Assembly (NCBI GenBank): GCA_031258505.1
Contig: JAIRMT010000095.1
Location: 1 to 15,846 of the forward strand
Length of the DNA: 15,846 nucleotides
Direction: 5' to 3'
From: Treponema sp.
GTDB taxonomy: Bacteria > Spirochaetota > Spirochaetia > Treponematales > Breznakiellaceae
Shown here: piece after piece, positions 7,086 through 14,651 of the stretch
Layout of the letters: each line of letters opens with the position of its first letter
Position numbering within the stretch: the first letter of the stretch is position 1
Program-made: the position numbers and the translations under genes
Notes under the pieces: model-generated
The model's database searches: none
What the model was told of the DNA's origin: nothing
What the model saw: only the letters and a program-made list of their open reading frames with translations

Positions 7086-8821
7086 TCCTGCGGGGTTTCC
7101 AGCTCATAGATACTGCGGGCTATGGGCATACGGCGTCCCATGCCAAAGGCGCGAGGCGATACTTTTAACACAGGCGGAGCTTGACGGCGTTTGAACTCGG
7201 CGTGCGCCACAGTTTTGATAACTCGCGCCGCGAGTTCGCCATCCCAGCCGCGCGCGACAATCTCATCTTTCGATAGGTTTTCAAAAAGGTAGAGCTTGAG
7301 GATTGTGTCCAGAACCTCGTAGGGCGGCAGGCTGTCCTGATCCTTCTGATTAGGGCGCAGCTCCGCTGAGGGCGGCTTGGCGATTATGGCTTCGGGAATA
7401 ATGACTGAGCCGGTCGCGGCAATGGCTTTTTCATTGATACGACGGCACAGGGCAAAAACCTCAGTCTTAAACACATCGCCTATGGGCCCAAGCGCGCCAT
7501 TCGTATCGCCATACAGGGTGCAGTAACCCATGGCAAGCTCGCTCTTGTTGCCAGTGGTGAGCAGCATGGAACCGAACTTGTTGGAAAAAGCCATGAGCAG
7601 CGTGCCGCGTATGCGTGCCTGTAAGTTTTCCTCAGCAATATCAAACGGCCTTTGCTCAAAGACATCGCTCAAAGTGGACAGAAAGCTCGTAAACACCGAC
7701 TCTATGGGCAGGGTAACGTAGCGCGCGCCGAGGTTTCGCGCGAGTTCAGCGGCGTCATCCTTGGACCCTTGTGAGGAGAAGCGCGAAGGCATACTGAAGC
7801 AGACGACCTTATCACTGCCGAGCGCCCGAAACGCGAGATACGCCACCAGCGCCGAATCAATGCCGCCTGAAAGCCCCAGATGAGCGCGGCTGAAGCCGCA
7901 TTTTGCCATGTACTCACGAATACCCATAACAAGCGCGTCCTCAAGCACGTCAAGTTCTTCCCGCGTAAGGCCAACCTTAAACGGGTCGTCCGGCTCTTTC
8001 TTAAACACAAGAGGAGCGTCTGAAAAGGTCTCTGACACTTTTCTGCTCATAGGCTGTTCCGCGCTGTCCCATATAACCAGGTCTTCCTCAAACGCCTTTG
8101 CCGAAACCTGTACGACTTTATTAGACGCAACAACAAACGATCGTCCGTCAAAGATGATTGAGTCATTCGCCCCAACAGCATTGAGGTAGACAAGCGGGAT
8201 GTTTCCCCTCAGACTTATCCGCTCGGCAAGGTCGCGTCGAACCTTGAGCTTTCCCGCCACATAGGGCGACGCGGATGGCACACAGAGTATGCTGGCGCCC
8301 GCGTCCATGAGCTGGCGCACTGGATCGCTGATATAGCTCGTACCCGGAACAGAGGTTTCCCGCCACACATCCTCGCAGATCGCCACACCTACACGCTCGC
8401 CCTTCCATTCAAAAACCCGCCATTCACGCGCCGGCTCAAAGTTTCGCGCCTCATCAAACACATCGTAGGTGGGTAGGAGAGTCTTGAGCTGCTCAAACAC
8501 TAGCTTTCCCCCCTGAAGAATGCCGTAGCTGTTCACCAGCGCCTTGCCGCCTGAATAGGGATTCCGGTTTACAAAACCAACTCCCACAGCCAGTTCCGGC
8601 GGCAGTTCCCGTTGCAGAATATGCACTGCCCTGATGTTAAGTTCAACAAAGCGATCCTGATCCAGTATATCCATAGGCGGATACCCGCAGATCGCCAGCT
8701 CGGGAAACAGCACAAGGTCAGCGCGTTTTTCAAGCGCCCCCTGAGCAAACGCCATGATTTTTTCACGATTACCAGAAAAGTCCCCGATGGTCGAATTGAT
8801 TTGAGCTATCGCAATACGCAT
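7079..8821 (-). CDS. nadE: Glutamine-dependent NAD+ synthetase
   Basis: NadE, which amidates nicotinic acid adenine dinucleotide to NAD+ using ATP and glutamine. 580 residues, the two-domain form. The N-terminal nitrilase-type glutaminase domain has the triad Glu41 (LFPELAICGYPP), Lys113 (LKTLLPTYDVF) and Cys149 (VAICEDVW). The C-terminal ammonia-dependent synthetase has the ATP pyrophosphatase loop SGGIDS at 318-323, TGNKSELAMGYCTLYGD, and PPSAELRPNQKDQDSLPPY. Start ATG at 8821 has GGGAG about 8 nt upstream. It is the last gene of the operon that begins with the UPRT-like gene and follows the lipoprotein gene by 38 nt. With UPRT it gives this operon a nucleotide and cofactor salvage flavour. 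Confidence 0.97.
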   Translation of the reverse strand: MRIAIAQINSTIGDFSGNREKIMAFAQGALEKRADLVLFPELAICGYPPMDILDQDRFVELNIRAVHILQRELPPELAVGVGFVNRNPYSGGKALVNSYGILQGGKLVFEQLKTLLPTYDVFDEARNFEPAREWRVFEWKGERVGVAICEDVWRETSVPGTSYISDPVRQLMDAGASILCVPSASPYVAGKLKVRRDLAERISLRGNIPLVYLNAVGANDSIIFDGRSFVVASNKVVQVSAKAFEEDLVIWDSAEQPMSRKVSETFSDAPLVFKKEPDDPFKVGLTREELDVLEDALVMGIREYMAKCGFSRAHLGLSGGIDSALVAYLAFRALGSDKVVCFSMPSRFSSQGSKDDAAELARNLGARYVTLPIESVFTSFLSTLSDVFEQRPFDIAEENLQARIRGTLLMAFSNKFGSMLLTTGNKSELAMGYCTLYGDTNGALGPIGDVFKTEVFALCRRINEKAIAATGSVIIPEAIIAKPPSAELRPNQKDQDSLPPYEVLDTILKLYLFENLSKDEIVARGWDGELAARVIKTVAHAEFKRRQAPPVLKVSPRAFGMGRRMPIARSIYELETPQES

Positions 8822-8859
8822 AAGACAAACTCCCTCACGTTACAATAACGTTCCCGTGT

Positions 8860-9486
8860 TTACTGCCACTGAATATCCACTATCGCGCCGGCGTTTTGCT
8901 TGAGAAGCGCCGGAAGTGGAGCGCTGAACGAAACCTTGCGGCCGCTTGGCACTATGGACGCGCCAGCTATGTCGCCAGACACTGAAAGATCGGCGTTGTT
9001 TGGCGCGGAAAGACTGATCGCGATTGAGTACGGCTGAGACACGCTGGCAAACAGAGACAGTAAATCAGGATCAATGTCCTGTCCGCTGCTTAAAGTCAGA
9101 GAGAGACGGGTGGTGCCAGCCTCTTGCGTGAGAACAGCGCGGTTACCCGTGGCGTCAAGGAAGCGAACAAGGGCGTCGAGGCCGCTGAATTCCAGCTTAA
9201 CCGTGTAAACAATATCCGCTTCCCGCTTTCTTGAGGCAAAGGACACGAGTTTCAGGCCCTCAATGCGCTGCACGCTGCGCTCAAAGTCAGCGCGACCGAC
9301 CGGAATCAGCGGCCAGTTCTCGTTACCGTCGAGTTTGCCTAGGCTTTCAAGAAACTGCGACACATGATACTCAAGCGTTATGCTCCCTGAGCCGTTTGCC
9401 CGCAGTACCATATCGGCGTTTACCCCGATACAGGAACTCAAAAGCATGACAATGCTGAACATACCGATAAATCGTTTACTAATCAT
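8860..9486 (-). CDS. Lipoprotein of unknown function
   Basis: A 208-residue predicted lipoprotein. The N terminus MISKRFIGMFSIVMLLSSC is a signal peptide ending in a spirochete-type serine-rich lipobox with lipidation at Cys19. The mature part starts with an alternating hydrophobic pattern (MVLRANGSGSITLEYHVSQF) and appears mostly beta, and I recognise no motif of known function. A loose resemblance to LppM-like beta-sandwich lipoproteins is possible but unproven. Start: ATG with GGAGGAG about 8 nt upstream, inside the end of the DUF503 gene, 1 nt after its TAG stop. It sits between DUF503 and nadE in the same operon. Expected location is the periplasmic face of a membrane or the outer surface. 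Confidence 0.85.
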   Translation of the reverse strand: MISKRFIGMFSIVMLLSSCIGVNADMVLRANGSGSITLEYHVSQFLESLGKLDGNENWPLIPVGRADFERSVQRIEGLKLVSFASRKREADIVYTVKLEFSGLDALVRFLDATGNRAVLTQEAGTTRLSLTLSSGQDIDPDLLSLFASVSQPYSIAISLSAPNNADLSVSGDIAGASIVPSGRKVSFSAPLPALLKQNAGAIVDIQWQ

Positions 9487-9487
9487 T

Positions 9488-9775
9488 CTAAAACTCCTCC
9501 GAATAGATGCTTACGTCGTGAATACGCACCGGCGTTTCATTCTCGATCATGGTAAACGCTTTCCGCAAGACTGTCTCCCCAAATTCTTTGGAGTTCGAGA
9601 CCAGAGCGCCGCCAATTTGAGCAAAGGACAGAGAGTCCTGTAAATCCACCTCAGCAGCGCTAAGATGGAAACGCCGCTGCAGCTTTTCCCTTACCGAGCG
9701 GATGATGCGGCGCTTTTCCTTGATGTTGTCCACATCAGGTATCTCAAAGATTAACTGAATCATGGAAACGATCAT
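9488..9775 (-). CDS. DUF503 (YlxP-like) family protein
   Basis: A 95-residue protein with the whole DUF503 pattern: a first beta strand (MIVSMIQLIFEIP), KEKRRIIRSVREKLQRRFHLSAAEVDLQDS, a short middle strand and a C-terminal helix ending DVSIYSEEF. In Firmicutes its relatives (YlxP) lie in the nusA-infB operon; the biochemical role is unknown. Its ATG overlaps the TPR-lipoprotein stop as ATGA, so translation is probably coupled. The stop is TAG, 1 nt before the next gene. The length is normal for the family. Here it is separated from the usual translation and ribosome-maturation neighbours. Confidence 0.9.
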   Translation of the reverse strand: MIVSMIQLIFEIPDVDNIKEKRRIIRSVREKLQRRFHLSAAEVDLQDSLSFAQIGGALVSNSKEFGETVLRKAFTMIENETPVRIHDVSIYSEEF

Positions 9776-11043
9776 GTTTTAGCAGCCTCTTCCTCATCCG
9801 GCGTTTGTGTTTTTTCAGTTTCTTCTGTTTGAGTTTCTTCTATTAAAGATGGCTTTGGTTCTTTGTTAATATCGTCGATGATCCGGCGTATATCGGCTTT
9901 ACGCGTATCGCTGATTGCCCGTTCCTCAAGGAGCTTCTCCAGTTCAGCGGTGTCCTTAAAGCCTTCCTGCACAGCAGCCTCAAGCTCGCTTATGCCTTCC
10001 TCGCTGCCGCTGTCCGCGATCAGCAGAAGCCGCGCTATGCTGAAGCGCAGTCCAGTCTTTGTGGGATTTTCGCTCTTCTCTGGCAGGTCTTTGAGCGCGG
10101 CGCGGTACTCCTCAAGAGCGCGGGCAAAAAAGCCGCCTTCTTCCAGAATCACGGCAAACTCATAGCGCACGACAGGATCGCTTTTCATTTCAAGGTAGCG
10201 TTCATACATATTCACCGCTTCAGGTTTATGCTGCGCCTTTTGTATCCGTGCGTAAAGCAGAACCGTGTCGCTGTTTTCAAACAGAGCGTGGGGATAGCGA
10301 GCCAGAACAGCCTCACTTTCCTCATACTTTTCCATGCTATAGAGCAGCAGAGCATGGTTATACCCGTCATCAGCGCTTTCAGGAACAAGCGTCAGCACCT
10401 GCCGGTACACAGATTCCGCCTTATCGAGGTTTCCCAGCTTGGTGTAAGTATAAGCTGTGGCTTTCAGAGCCATCACATTCTTGGGGTCTTTGGCAAGCAC
10501 CCGCTCAAAGTGGCGAAGCGCCTCAGTGTAGCGCTTATTTTCAAAGGTGATGCGCCCCAAGTTGTACTCGGACGCGGTTTTTGTCTTGTCTATCGCGGCA
10601 GCGCGGTTCAGCCATTGCTCGGCTTCCGCATATTTCCCCATGTCAAAATAAGCCATGCCAATGGCAAAGTATTCCTCAGCAGACGTTGCCGGCGTAACAC
10701 AAGCGCTGCATAGCGCAAGCAGTACGAGTAATATACCCGTCGACCAGGCTTTCTGAGCTAAACGAGTAGAGTTTGGAACCTTAACATCTGAGTTTGGGGA
10801 CAGAGATGTTCTCTGTTGAGCAGGACGAGTTTGGTTCAGAGGGTCGATTGTTCTATTCGGAGCAGGACGAGTTTGGTTCAGAGGGTCGATTGTTCTATTC
10901 GGAACAGAACGAGTTTGGTTCAGAGGGTCGATTGTTCTATTCGGCATAGAACGAGTTTGGTTCAGAACATCGATTGTTCTATTCGGCATAGAACGAGTTT
11001 GGTTCAGAGGATCGAAGTCGGAGTTCGAGGTAAACCGCTTCAT
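9772..11043 (-). CDS. TPR lipoprotein with repeat insertion ahead of the signal peptide
   Basis: A 423-residue protein whose order is odd. Residues 1-13 are MKRFTSNSDFDPL, residues 14-83 are five 14-residue repeats (NQTRSVPNRTIDPL type), and residues 84-97 are two diverged heptads (NSDVKVP, NSTRLAQ). Only then comes a lipoprotein signal, KAWSTGILLVLLALCSAC, with probable lipidation at Cys115. The mature part has about six TPR helix pairs (AEEYFAIGMAYFDMGKYAEAEQWLNRA style) and an acidic tail rich in Glu and Thr. TPR proteins are scaffolds for protein contacts, so no specific role can be given. Start: ATG overlapping the upstream stop as ATGA. No ATG, GTG or TTG lies between the array and the signal peptide, so the repeats seem to be translated. 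A reading starting at 11241 is unsupported. Confidence 0.88.
   Translation of the reverse strand: MKRFTSNSDFDPLNQTRSMPNRTIDVLNQTRSMPNRTIDPLNQTRSVPNRTIDPLNQTRPAPNRTIDPLNQTRPAQQRTSLSPNSDVKVPNSTRLAQKAWSTGILLVLLALCSACVTPATSAEEYFAIGMAYFDMGKYAEAEQWLNRAAAIDKTKTASEYNLGRITFENKRYTEALRHFERVLAKDPKNVMALKATAYTYTKLGNLDKAESVYRQVLTLVPESADDGYNHALLLYSMEKYEESEAVLARYPHALFENSDTVLLYARIQKAQHKPEAVNMYERYLEMKSDPVVRYEFAVILEEGGFFARALEEYRAALKDLPEKSENPTKTGLRFSIARLLLIADSGSEEGISELEAAVQEGFKDTAELEKLLEERAISDTRKADIRRIIDDINKEPKPSLIEETQTEETEKTQTPDEEEAAKT
10795..11004 (-). repeat. 42-bp tandem array (5 units) in the 5' end of the TPR gene
   Basis: Five 42-bp units, each two 21-bp halves (NQTRSxP plus NRTIDPL), the fifth degenerate. 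Each good unit contains a near-perfect odd palindrome, GTTCTGTTCCGAATAGAAC, interrupted only by one G/T pair. Downstream in the gene the heptads NSDVKVP and NSTRLAQ continue the pattern in diverged form and look like the 21-bp units in rfbA. Confidence 0.95.
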
Positions 11044-12110
11044 CGTTTTTCGTTGAGAACAGTGTTCTCGATTTCCTTGAGTTGGGCGCGGTAGAGTTGC
11101 GCGATATTCGTACCATAGTCCGCGATGAGCTGGATGATGTTTCGGGGCTGCTCTGCTGGATCGCGGCCATTGATCCGGTCGCCCGCGTCGCCCAAGCCAG
11201 GCATGATGTAGGCGGCCTCGTTCAGCATGGGGTCCATCCATAGGGTGTAAACCTGGCAGTTATCCAGAGCGCGAACCGAGCGGAGCGCGCCTTTAAGCGC
11301 GGCAATCACATTAAAGAACTTGATCGAGCGCGGCTGCACCCCTTCTTTCTGCAAATACTTCACCACAGTAACAATGCTTCCGCCAGTGGCGTTCATGGGA
11401 TCGGCAAAGATGAGGTCTTTACCATTTAGCGCGTCCCGGTTGAAGTATGATTTGTCCAGGTCAAGGATATACTCCATGTTATGTTCCAGCTTGGTCTCGT
11501 CGCGGCTGATCTTAAACAGAGCAAAGGGCGTTACATAACCGTGTGAGGAATACTCCTGTATCTCTTTAGACATGATCATTGCCGGCAGAAGCGCCCCTCT
11601 CAGCATCACACACATAACCGTGTTCTCAATCTCCCCGTCAATGTCGGTAATCTTGTGGACCGCGTAGTTCTGCACCGGAGAACTCACCGGCGTTTTGATG
11701 AAGAAGTAATGCTTATTCCTTCCCGCCAGACCGCCATAGGCCAGCTTAAACAGCAGCTCATAAGCCCGCTGTATATAGTAGACAAATTCTCCCTGCTGGG
11801 TTCTGACGTCGCGCAGTTTAGCAATGAGTCGGGACGCCTCGGCGTGATTCTCATGGGGCGTTTTGAACGAATACACCTGCAAGGCGGCTTCAGTTTTGCA
11901 TATATCCTGCATGAGGTTTCCCATGACATTGTACCGCGCAATGAGGGTCTGCTCCTCCGGCTCGTACTCAGACACGGATGGCTTGCCGGAAAGCGCGGTG
12001 AAACCGCTCATCACCTCGCGGTAGATGCTATCCATGCGGGACAGGTATTCGCGGTCAGCATTGCTTAGGTAGCCGTCAAGGTCTTCGGCTTTAAGAATGA
12101 TCTTGTTCAT
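11040..12110 (-). CDS. Uracil phosphoribosyltransferase-like protein with long N-terminal region
   Basis: The C-terminal 200 residues match uracil phosphoribosyltransferase, which makes UMP from uracil and PRPP: the PRPP-binding DPMNATGGS (237-245) and the uracil-binding NEAAYIMPGLGDAGDR (297-312). The usual APEG-type segment is replaced by AALKG at about 270. Total length is 356 residues against about 210 for bacterial Upp, with about 150 extra N-terminal residues, largely helical and of no recognised fold. The start at 12110 (MNKIILKAEDLDGYLSNADR) has no good Shine-Dalgarno but lies exactly where a promoter on this strand predicts transcription to start. An open frame further up to 12350 is low quality and spans that promoter. 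First gene of a five-gene operon; its stop overlaps the next start (ATGA). Activity on uracil rather than another base is probable, not proven. Confidence 0.85.
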   Translation of the reverse strand: MNKIILKAEDLDGYLSNADREYLSRMDSIYREVMSGFTALSGKPSVSEYEPEEQTLIARYNVMGNLMQDICKTEAALQVYSFKTPHENHAEASRLIAKLRDVRTQQGEFVYYIQRAYELLFKLAYGGLAGRNKHYFFIKTPVSSPVQNYAVHKITDIDGEIENTVMCVMLRGALLPAMIMSKEIQEYSSHGYVTPFALFKISRDETKLEHNMEYILDLDKSYFNRDALNGKDLIFADPMNATGGSIVTVVKYLQKEGVQPRSIKFFNVIAALKGALRSVRALDNCQVYTLWMDPMLNEAAYIMPGLGDAGDRINGRDPAEQPRNIIQLIADYGTNIAQLYRAQLKEIENTVLNEKR

Positions 12111-12116
12111 AGCCTG

Positions 12117-12145
12117 ATGATAACAAACGTACTGGATAGAGACAA
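12117..12145 (-). promoter_or_regulatory. Sigma-70 promoter of the UPRT-like operon
   Basis: On the minus strand TTGTCT (12140-12145), a 17-nt spacer and TATCAT (12117-12122). Six nucleotides then separate the -10 from the ATG at 12110, so the A of the ATG is the predicted +1. This implies a leaderless mRNA. Confidence 0.65.
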
Positions 12146-12349
12146 GGTGCGCTGCGCGTTTTGCCGGCGCTTGTTGCGTCTGCGCGCCGGAATGAAGCGC
12201 CGCGATTCCTGAACTGGACAGGGACAAACGCCTTCTCAGCCATACTGAGCTTGTCGAACTCCAGCGGGCGAGCAGCTTCGCTACTGATGTCAAACCTATG
12301 GTTTCACTGAGAACAAACGCCCGCTTCGGCAAAAACTCAGCAATAGCCA
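12146..12349. other. Intergenic region between divergent leaderless promoters
   Basis: No gene is supported here. CCGGCGC (12164-12170) and GCGCCGG (12184-12190) form a perfect 7-bp stem with a 13-nt loop. ACAAACGCC occurs twice (about 12222 and 12313). A segment CATACTGAGCTTGTCGAACT at 12241 resembles the short dispersed intergenic motifs seen in many bacterial genomes, but copy number cannot be judged here. Confidence 0.4.
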
Positions 12350-12378
12350 TTGACTAATGCTGTGAATATTGGTATCAA
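12350..12378 (+). promoter_or_regulatory. Sigma-70 promoter of the SWIM gene
   Basis: TTGACT (12350-12355), a 17-nt spacer and TATCAA (12373-12378). The ATG at 12384 falls at or one base from the predicted +1, and there is no Shine-Dalgarno. This supports the ATG at 12384 over the TTG at 12369, which lies inside the spacer. Confidence 0.6.
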
Positions 12379-12383
12379 ATCGT

Positions 12384-14030
12384 ATGAACCTTAACAATTT
12401 TGAGAACCATATTGATCCGGTTATACTGGGACGCGGACAGGAGTATTATGACGACGGCGCTGTACTGTCGCTGGAATTCGAGGGCGATACATGGATCGCG
12501 GAGGTAAGCGGCACTGACACTTACACGGTATCGCTTAGTCTTGATGACACGGGGGAAATAATCGAAAGCTACTGTGATTGCCCTTATGATTTTGGTCCTG
12601 TGTGTAAACATCAGGTTGCGGTACTGTACGCGATGCAGGATCAGCCTTTGAAAAAAATTAAGCAAGAAAGCATTGAAATAAAAGAATCGCTGGAAAAAAC
12701 GCTTAATGGGCTGGATAAAAAAACGCTGGTTTCTGTTTTACTTGATATTGCGGCGGAAGATAAAAAAATAAAAGCGGATTTATTATTTCGTTTTGCGAAA
12801 AAAGAAGACGCATTGAATCGGGCGCGGAACCTCATCAAAGCATCAATACGTGACGCCATGTCCGACGGCTTTATTGAGTACGCCGACACCCACGCCGCGA
12901 CACGCGGCGCACGGAAAGTGCTGGACACGATTGATGACATGAATATATTTGACGCGGTCAATATATATTTTATTGTACTGGAAGAAATGATCCATCTGCA
13001 AGAATTCTGCGATGATTCCAACGGGGAAGTCGGCGGAGTAATCGAATCAGCGCAGATAAATCTGACGAAACTTGTCAAGGCAGCGGTATTAAACGCTGCT
13101 GACGGCGTTAAACTTATGGATATGCTGTTAAAACACGCTGCTGATAGCATATACGCGGGCTGGAACGAATGGCGGTTTGCAATCTTATGCGCCGCGATAC
13201 CGCTTTGCGTGATTCCGGCTGCGCGTAAAAAACTGGAAGCGCAGCTTGCGGAGTTGCAGGTAAAAGAGCATGGCAAGAATTATTCTTCCCGTTTTGATCG
13301 CCATGAAATACAAAAAATCTTGTATACAATAATCAGCCGTTTTGATGGCGAGGAAGCAGCGGCCGCGTATATGGAACAGCATCTTGATAACGATAGATTT
13401 CGTAAAACAGTCATTGAACAGGCGCTTGCAAAAAACCATCTTGAGCGAGCGCTGAAATTGTGTCTTGACGGCGAGAATATGGATCATGAATACGCAGGTC
13501 TTGTTATGAACTGGAAGAAGTTAAGGTACGCTATTTATGAAAAACAAAAAGACATTGCCGGACAAAAATCACTGGCGCTGGAATTTGTTATGGATGGGGA
13601 CTTCGATTATTATCTCAAACTGAAGTCCTTATATAAGCAAGGCTGGGCTGTAACGCTGGAGCAGCTTCTGCTTATGATGGAAAAAAAGCAATATAGCCGC
13701 TCTGACATTTATGTAAAAATTCTTGTTCATGAGCATTTGGCTGAACGTATTTTGCGCTACTGTCAGAAAAATATTGCTGAAATAACAAAACTTTACAAAC
13801 ACCTGTTACCGGAACATTCCTCTGCTGTGGAGCAAATGTTTCTTCAATATATCAGACCACTCGCACAGCAGGCGTCAGACCGTAAGGCATATCATGAAGT
13901 ATGCGGTATTATCGAGAGCTATGCGAAAGCCTGTGGTAAAAAAGGCGCAGAGGCTGTCATACAGGAATTGCGGGAACAACACCGCCGACAGCCCGCGTTT
14001 CTTGATGAACTCACTCGCATTAAGACATAG
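12384..14030 (+). CDS. SWIM zinc-finger protein
   Basis: A 548-residue protein beginning MNLNNFENHIDPVILGRGQE, the usual N terminus of bacterial SWIM proteins. The SWIM zinc-binding motif CxCx7CxH (CDCPYDFGPVCKH) is complete at about residues 64-76. The long remainder is helical, with repeated pairs such as RDAMSDGFIEYADTHAATRG and EEAAAAYMEQHLDNDRFRKT. It resembles the alpha-solenoid C-terminal region of these proteins. SWIM domains bind DNA or protein, and relatives often neighbour SNF2-type helicases. None is seen here, so the partner is unknown. Codon use is somewhat more AT-rich than that of neighbouring genes. Start chosen by promoter placement and family N terminus; a TTG 15 nt upstream would add MVSNR. 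It stands alone as a single-gene unit with a hairpin downstream. Confidence 0.9.
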   Translation: MNLNNFENHIDPVILGRGQEYYDDGAVLSLEFEGDTWIAEVSGTDTYTVSLSLDDTGEIIESYCDCPYDFGPVCKHQVAVLYAMQDQPLKKIKQESIEIKESLEKTLNGLDKKTLVSVLLDIAAEDKKIKADLLFRFAKKEDALNRARNLIKASIRDAMSDGFIEYADTHAATRGARKVLDTIDDMNIFDAVNIYFIVLEEMIHLQEFCDDSNGEVGGVIESAQINLTKLVKAAVLNAADGVKLMDMLLKHAADSIYAGWNEWRFAILCAAIPLCVIPAARKKLEAQLAELQVKEHGKNYSSRFDRHEIQKILYTIISRFDGEEAAAAYMEQHLDNDRFRKTVIEQALAKNHLERALKLCLDGENMDHEYAGLVMNWKKLRYAIYEKQKDIAGQKSLALEFVMDGDFDYYLKLKSLYKQGWAVTLEQLLLMMEKKQYSRSDIYVKILVHEHLAERILRYCQKNIAEITKLYKHLLPEHSSAVEQMFLQYIRPLAQQASDRKAYHEVCGIIESYAKACGKKGAEAVIQELREQHRRQPAFLDELTRIKT

Positions 14031-14054
14031 CCGGCAAGCTGAATGTACGTTTCC

Positions 14055-14096
14055 GCGTGAGCCGCCTTGTCGCGCCATGGCTAAGGCGATTCACGC
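14055..14096. terminator. Two-tier hairpin downstream of the SWIM gene
   Basis: GCGTGA (14055-14060) pairs with TCACGC (14091-14096) and CGCCTT (14063-14068) with AAGGCG (14083-14088), separated by a 2-nt internal bubble. The 14-nt loop contains the palindrome GCCATGGC. It lies 24 nt after the SWIM stop and has no U-tract, so a terminator role is only a guess. Confidence 0.45.
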
Positions 14097-14436
14097 CTCA
14101 CGGGAGCACCAGCCTAACGCCGGCGGGACGCCATTCCCTCACCCCGCGAAAGCGCCAATGCCGCCGTGTCAGTCGGCGCATCAATGATCTGCCCATACCC
14201 GCGCTCAGGCATACGAGGGCAGGAGTGCTTGCTCCCGCCTTGGCGATCCAGCGCGCCCCATGCTCTGCGGTACAGTTGCCATGCTTGAACAGACAGCCTG
14301 CGCGCCGGACTCCGCGACCATCTGGTTCATGTCCATACCATGAAGCGTACCACGCCTCTCCGTGTCCTGCACAGAACATCTCATCCTCACGCTCCAAAAA
14401 ATTTTTAAGAATTCTACAAAAATTTTCTAAAACCCC
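14097..14436. other. GC-rich stretch with no secure gene, then A/T-rich promoter-upstream DNA
   Basis: Several frames are open on both strands here, as expected for GC-rich DNA, and none resembles a family I know. A stem GGCAGGAG (14218-14225) with CTCCCGCC (14232-14239) has one mismatch. From 14393 the composition changes sharply to A/T tracts (AAAAAATTTTT and AAAAATTTT) leading into the promoter at 14437. Confidence 0.5.
14205..14384 (-). CDS. Possible small protein, unrecognised
   Basis: A 59-residue frame starting ATG (MRCSVQDTERRGTLHGMDMN...) and ending LLPSYA, with GGAG at 14392-14395 seven nt upstream. Composition is plausible for a small soluble protein with several Met residues, but there is no motif, no clear promoter, and overlapping open frames on both strands. 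A second minus-strand frame (14098-14397) covers the same DNA. I would not rely on it without conservation. Confidence 0.2.
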   Translation of the reverse strand: MRCSVQDTERRGTLHGMDMNQMVAESGAQAVCSSMATVPQSMGRAGSPRREQALLPSYA

Positions 14437-14465
14437 TTGACATTTCTTTTCCGGCTTGCTAGAAT
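14437..14465 (+). promoter_or_regulatory. Near-consensus sigma-70 promoter with A/T upstream element
   Basis: A perfect TTGACA (14437-14442), a 17-nt spacer, and TAGAAT (14460-14465). A/T tracts at 14396-14430 resemble an UP element. The predicted +1 is 14472, exactly the A of an ATG. It is the best promoter match in the window. Confidence 0.8.
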
Positions 14466-14471
14466 CTTATT

Positions 14472-14651
14472 ATGGACTTGAGGAAACGTCAGTTGCCCAC
14501 CGGATACATACCCTCTGGACATCTGCTTGCTTACAGCTTACCTTCTCACCGCTTTTTGTCGGACAGTTATGCGAATGATTCGCGTTTTATTATACGGCAT
14601 GACAGCGATATGATGATAGGTAAATTGTATGCCCCCCCCCCCCCCCTATAG
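14472..14651 (+). CDS. Short reading frame ending at a poly-C tract, possibly phase variable
   Basis: From the ATG at the predicted transcription start this encodes 59 residues, MDLRKRQLPTGYIPSGHLLA onward, reaching IGKLYAPPPPL and a TAG immediately after a run of 15 C. No family is recognised. If the tract had 14 C, reading would continue to 14838 in a hydrophobic frame (GFVFILSLYVWF and GFLIAFLSVYM, possibly membrane segments). With 13 or 16 C it would continue to 14815 in another frame (IELEVSSLFYHYTFGFLIDW). With 15 C it is effectively off. Leaderless initiation is implied because there is no Shine-Dalgarno. It may equally be a non-coding transcript or a relic, but the strong promoter argues that something is transcribed. 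Confidence 0.4.
   Translation: MDLRKRQLPTGYIPSGHLLAYSLPSHRFLSDSYANDSRFIIRHDSDMMIGKLYAPPPPL
14632..14646 (+). repeat. Homopolymer of 15 C
   Basis: G at 14631 is followed by 15 C. The tract lies in the reading frame starting at 14472. It also fills the gap between TTGTAT (14625-14630) and the -10-like TATAGA (14647-14652) or TAGAAT (14649-14654), giving spacers of 16 or 18 nt. Slippage could thus alter either translation or promoter strength. Confidence 0.95.

Noticed and set aside
11044..11241. Upstream start of the TPR gene at 11241
   Set aside because: It would lie wholly inside the UPRT-like gene. The ATGA overlap start at 11043 is the normal arrangement in this operon.
12111..12350. N-terminal extension of the UPRT-like gene to 12350
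   Set aside because: The added residues are low quality and basic, with no family match, and the stretch contains the promoter and predicted transcription start at 12110.
14098..14397. Minus-strand 99-codon frame
   Set aside because: TTG start, Arg/Trp-rich composition typical of shadow frames in GC-rich DNA, and several competing frames on both strands.
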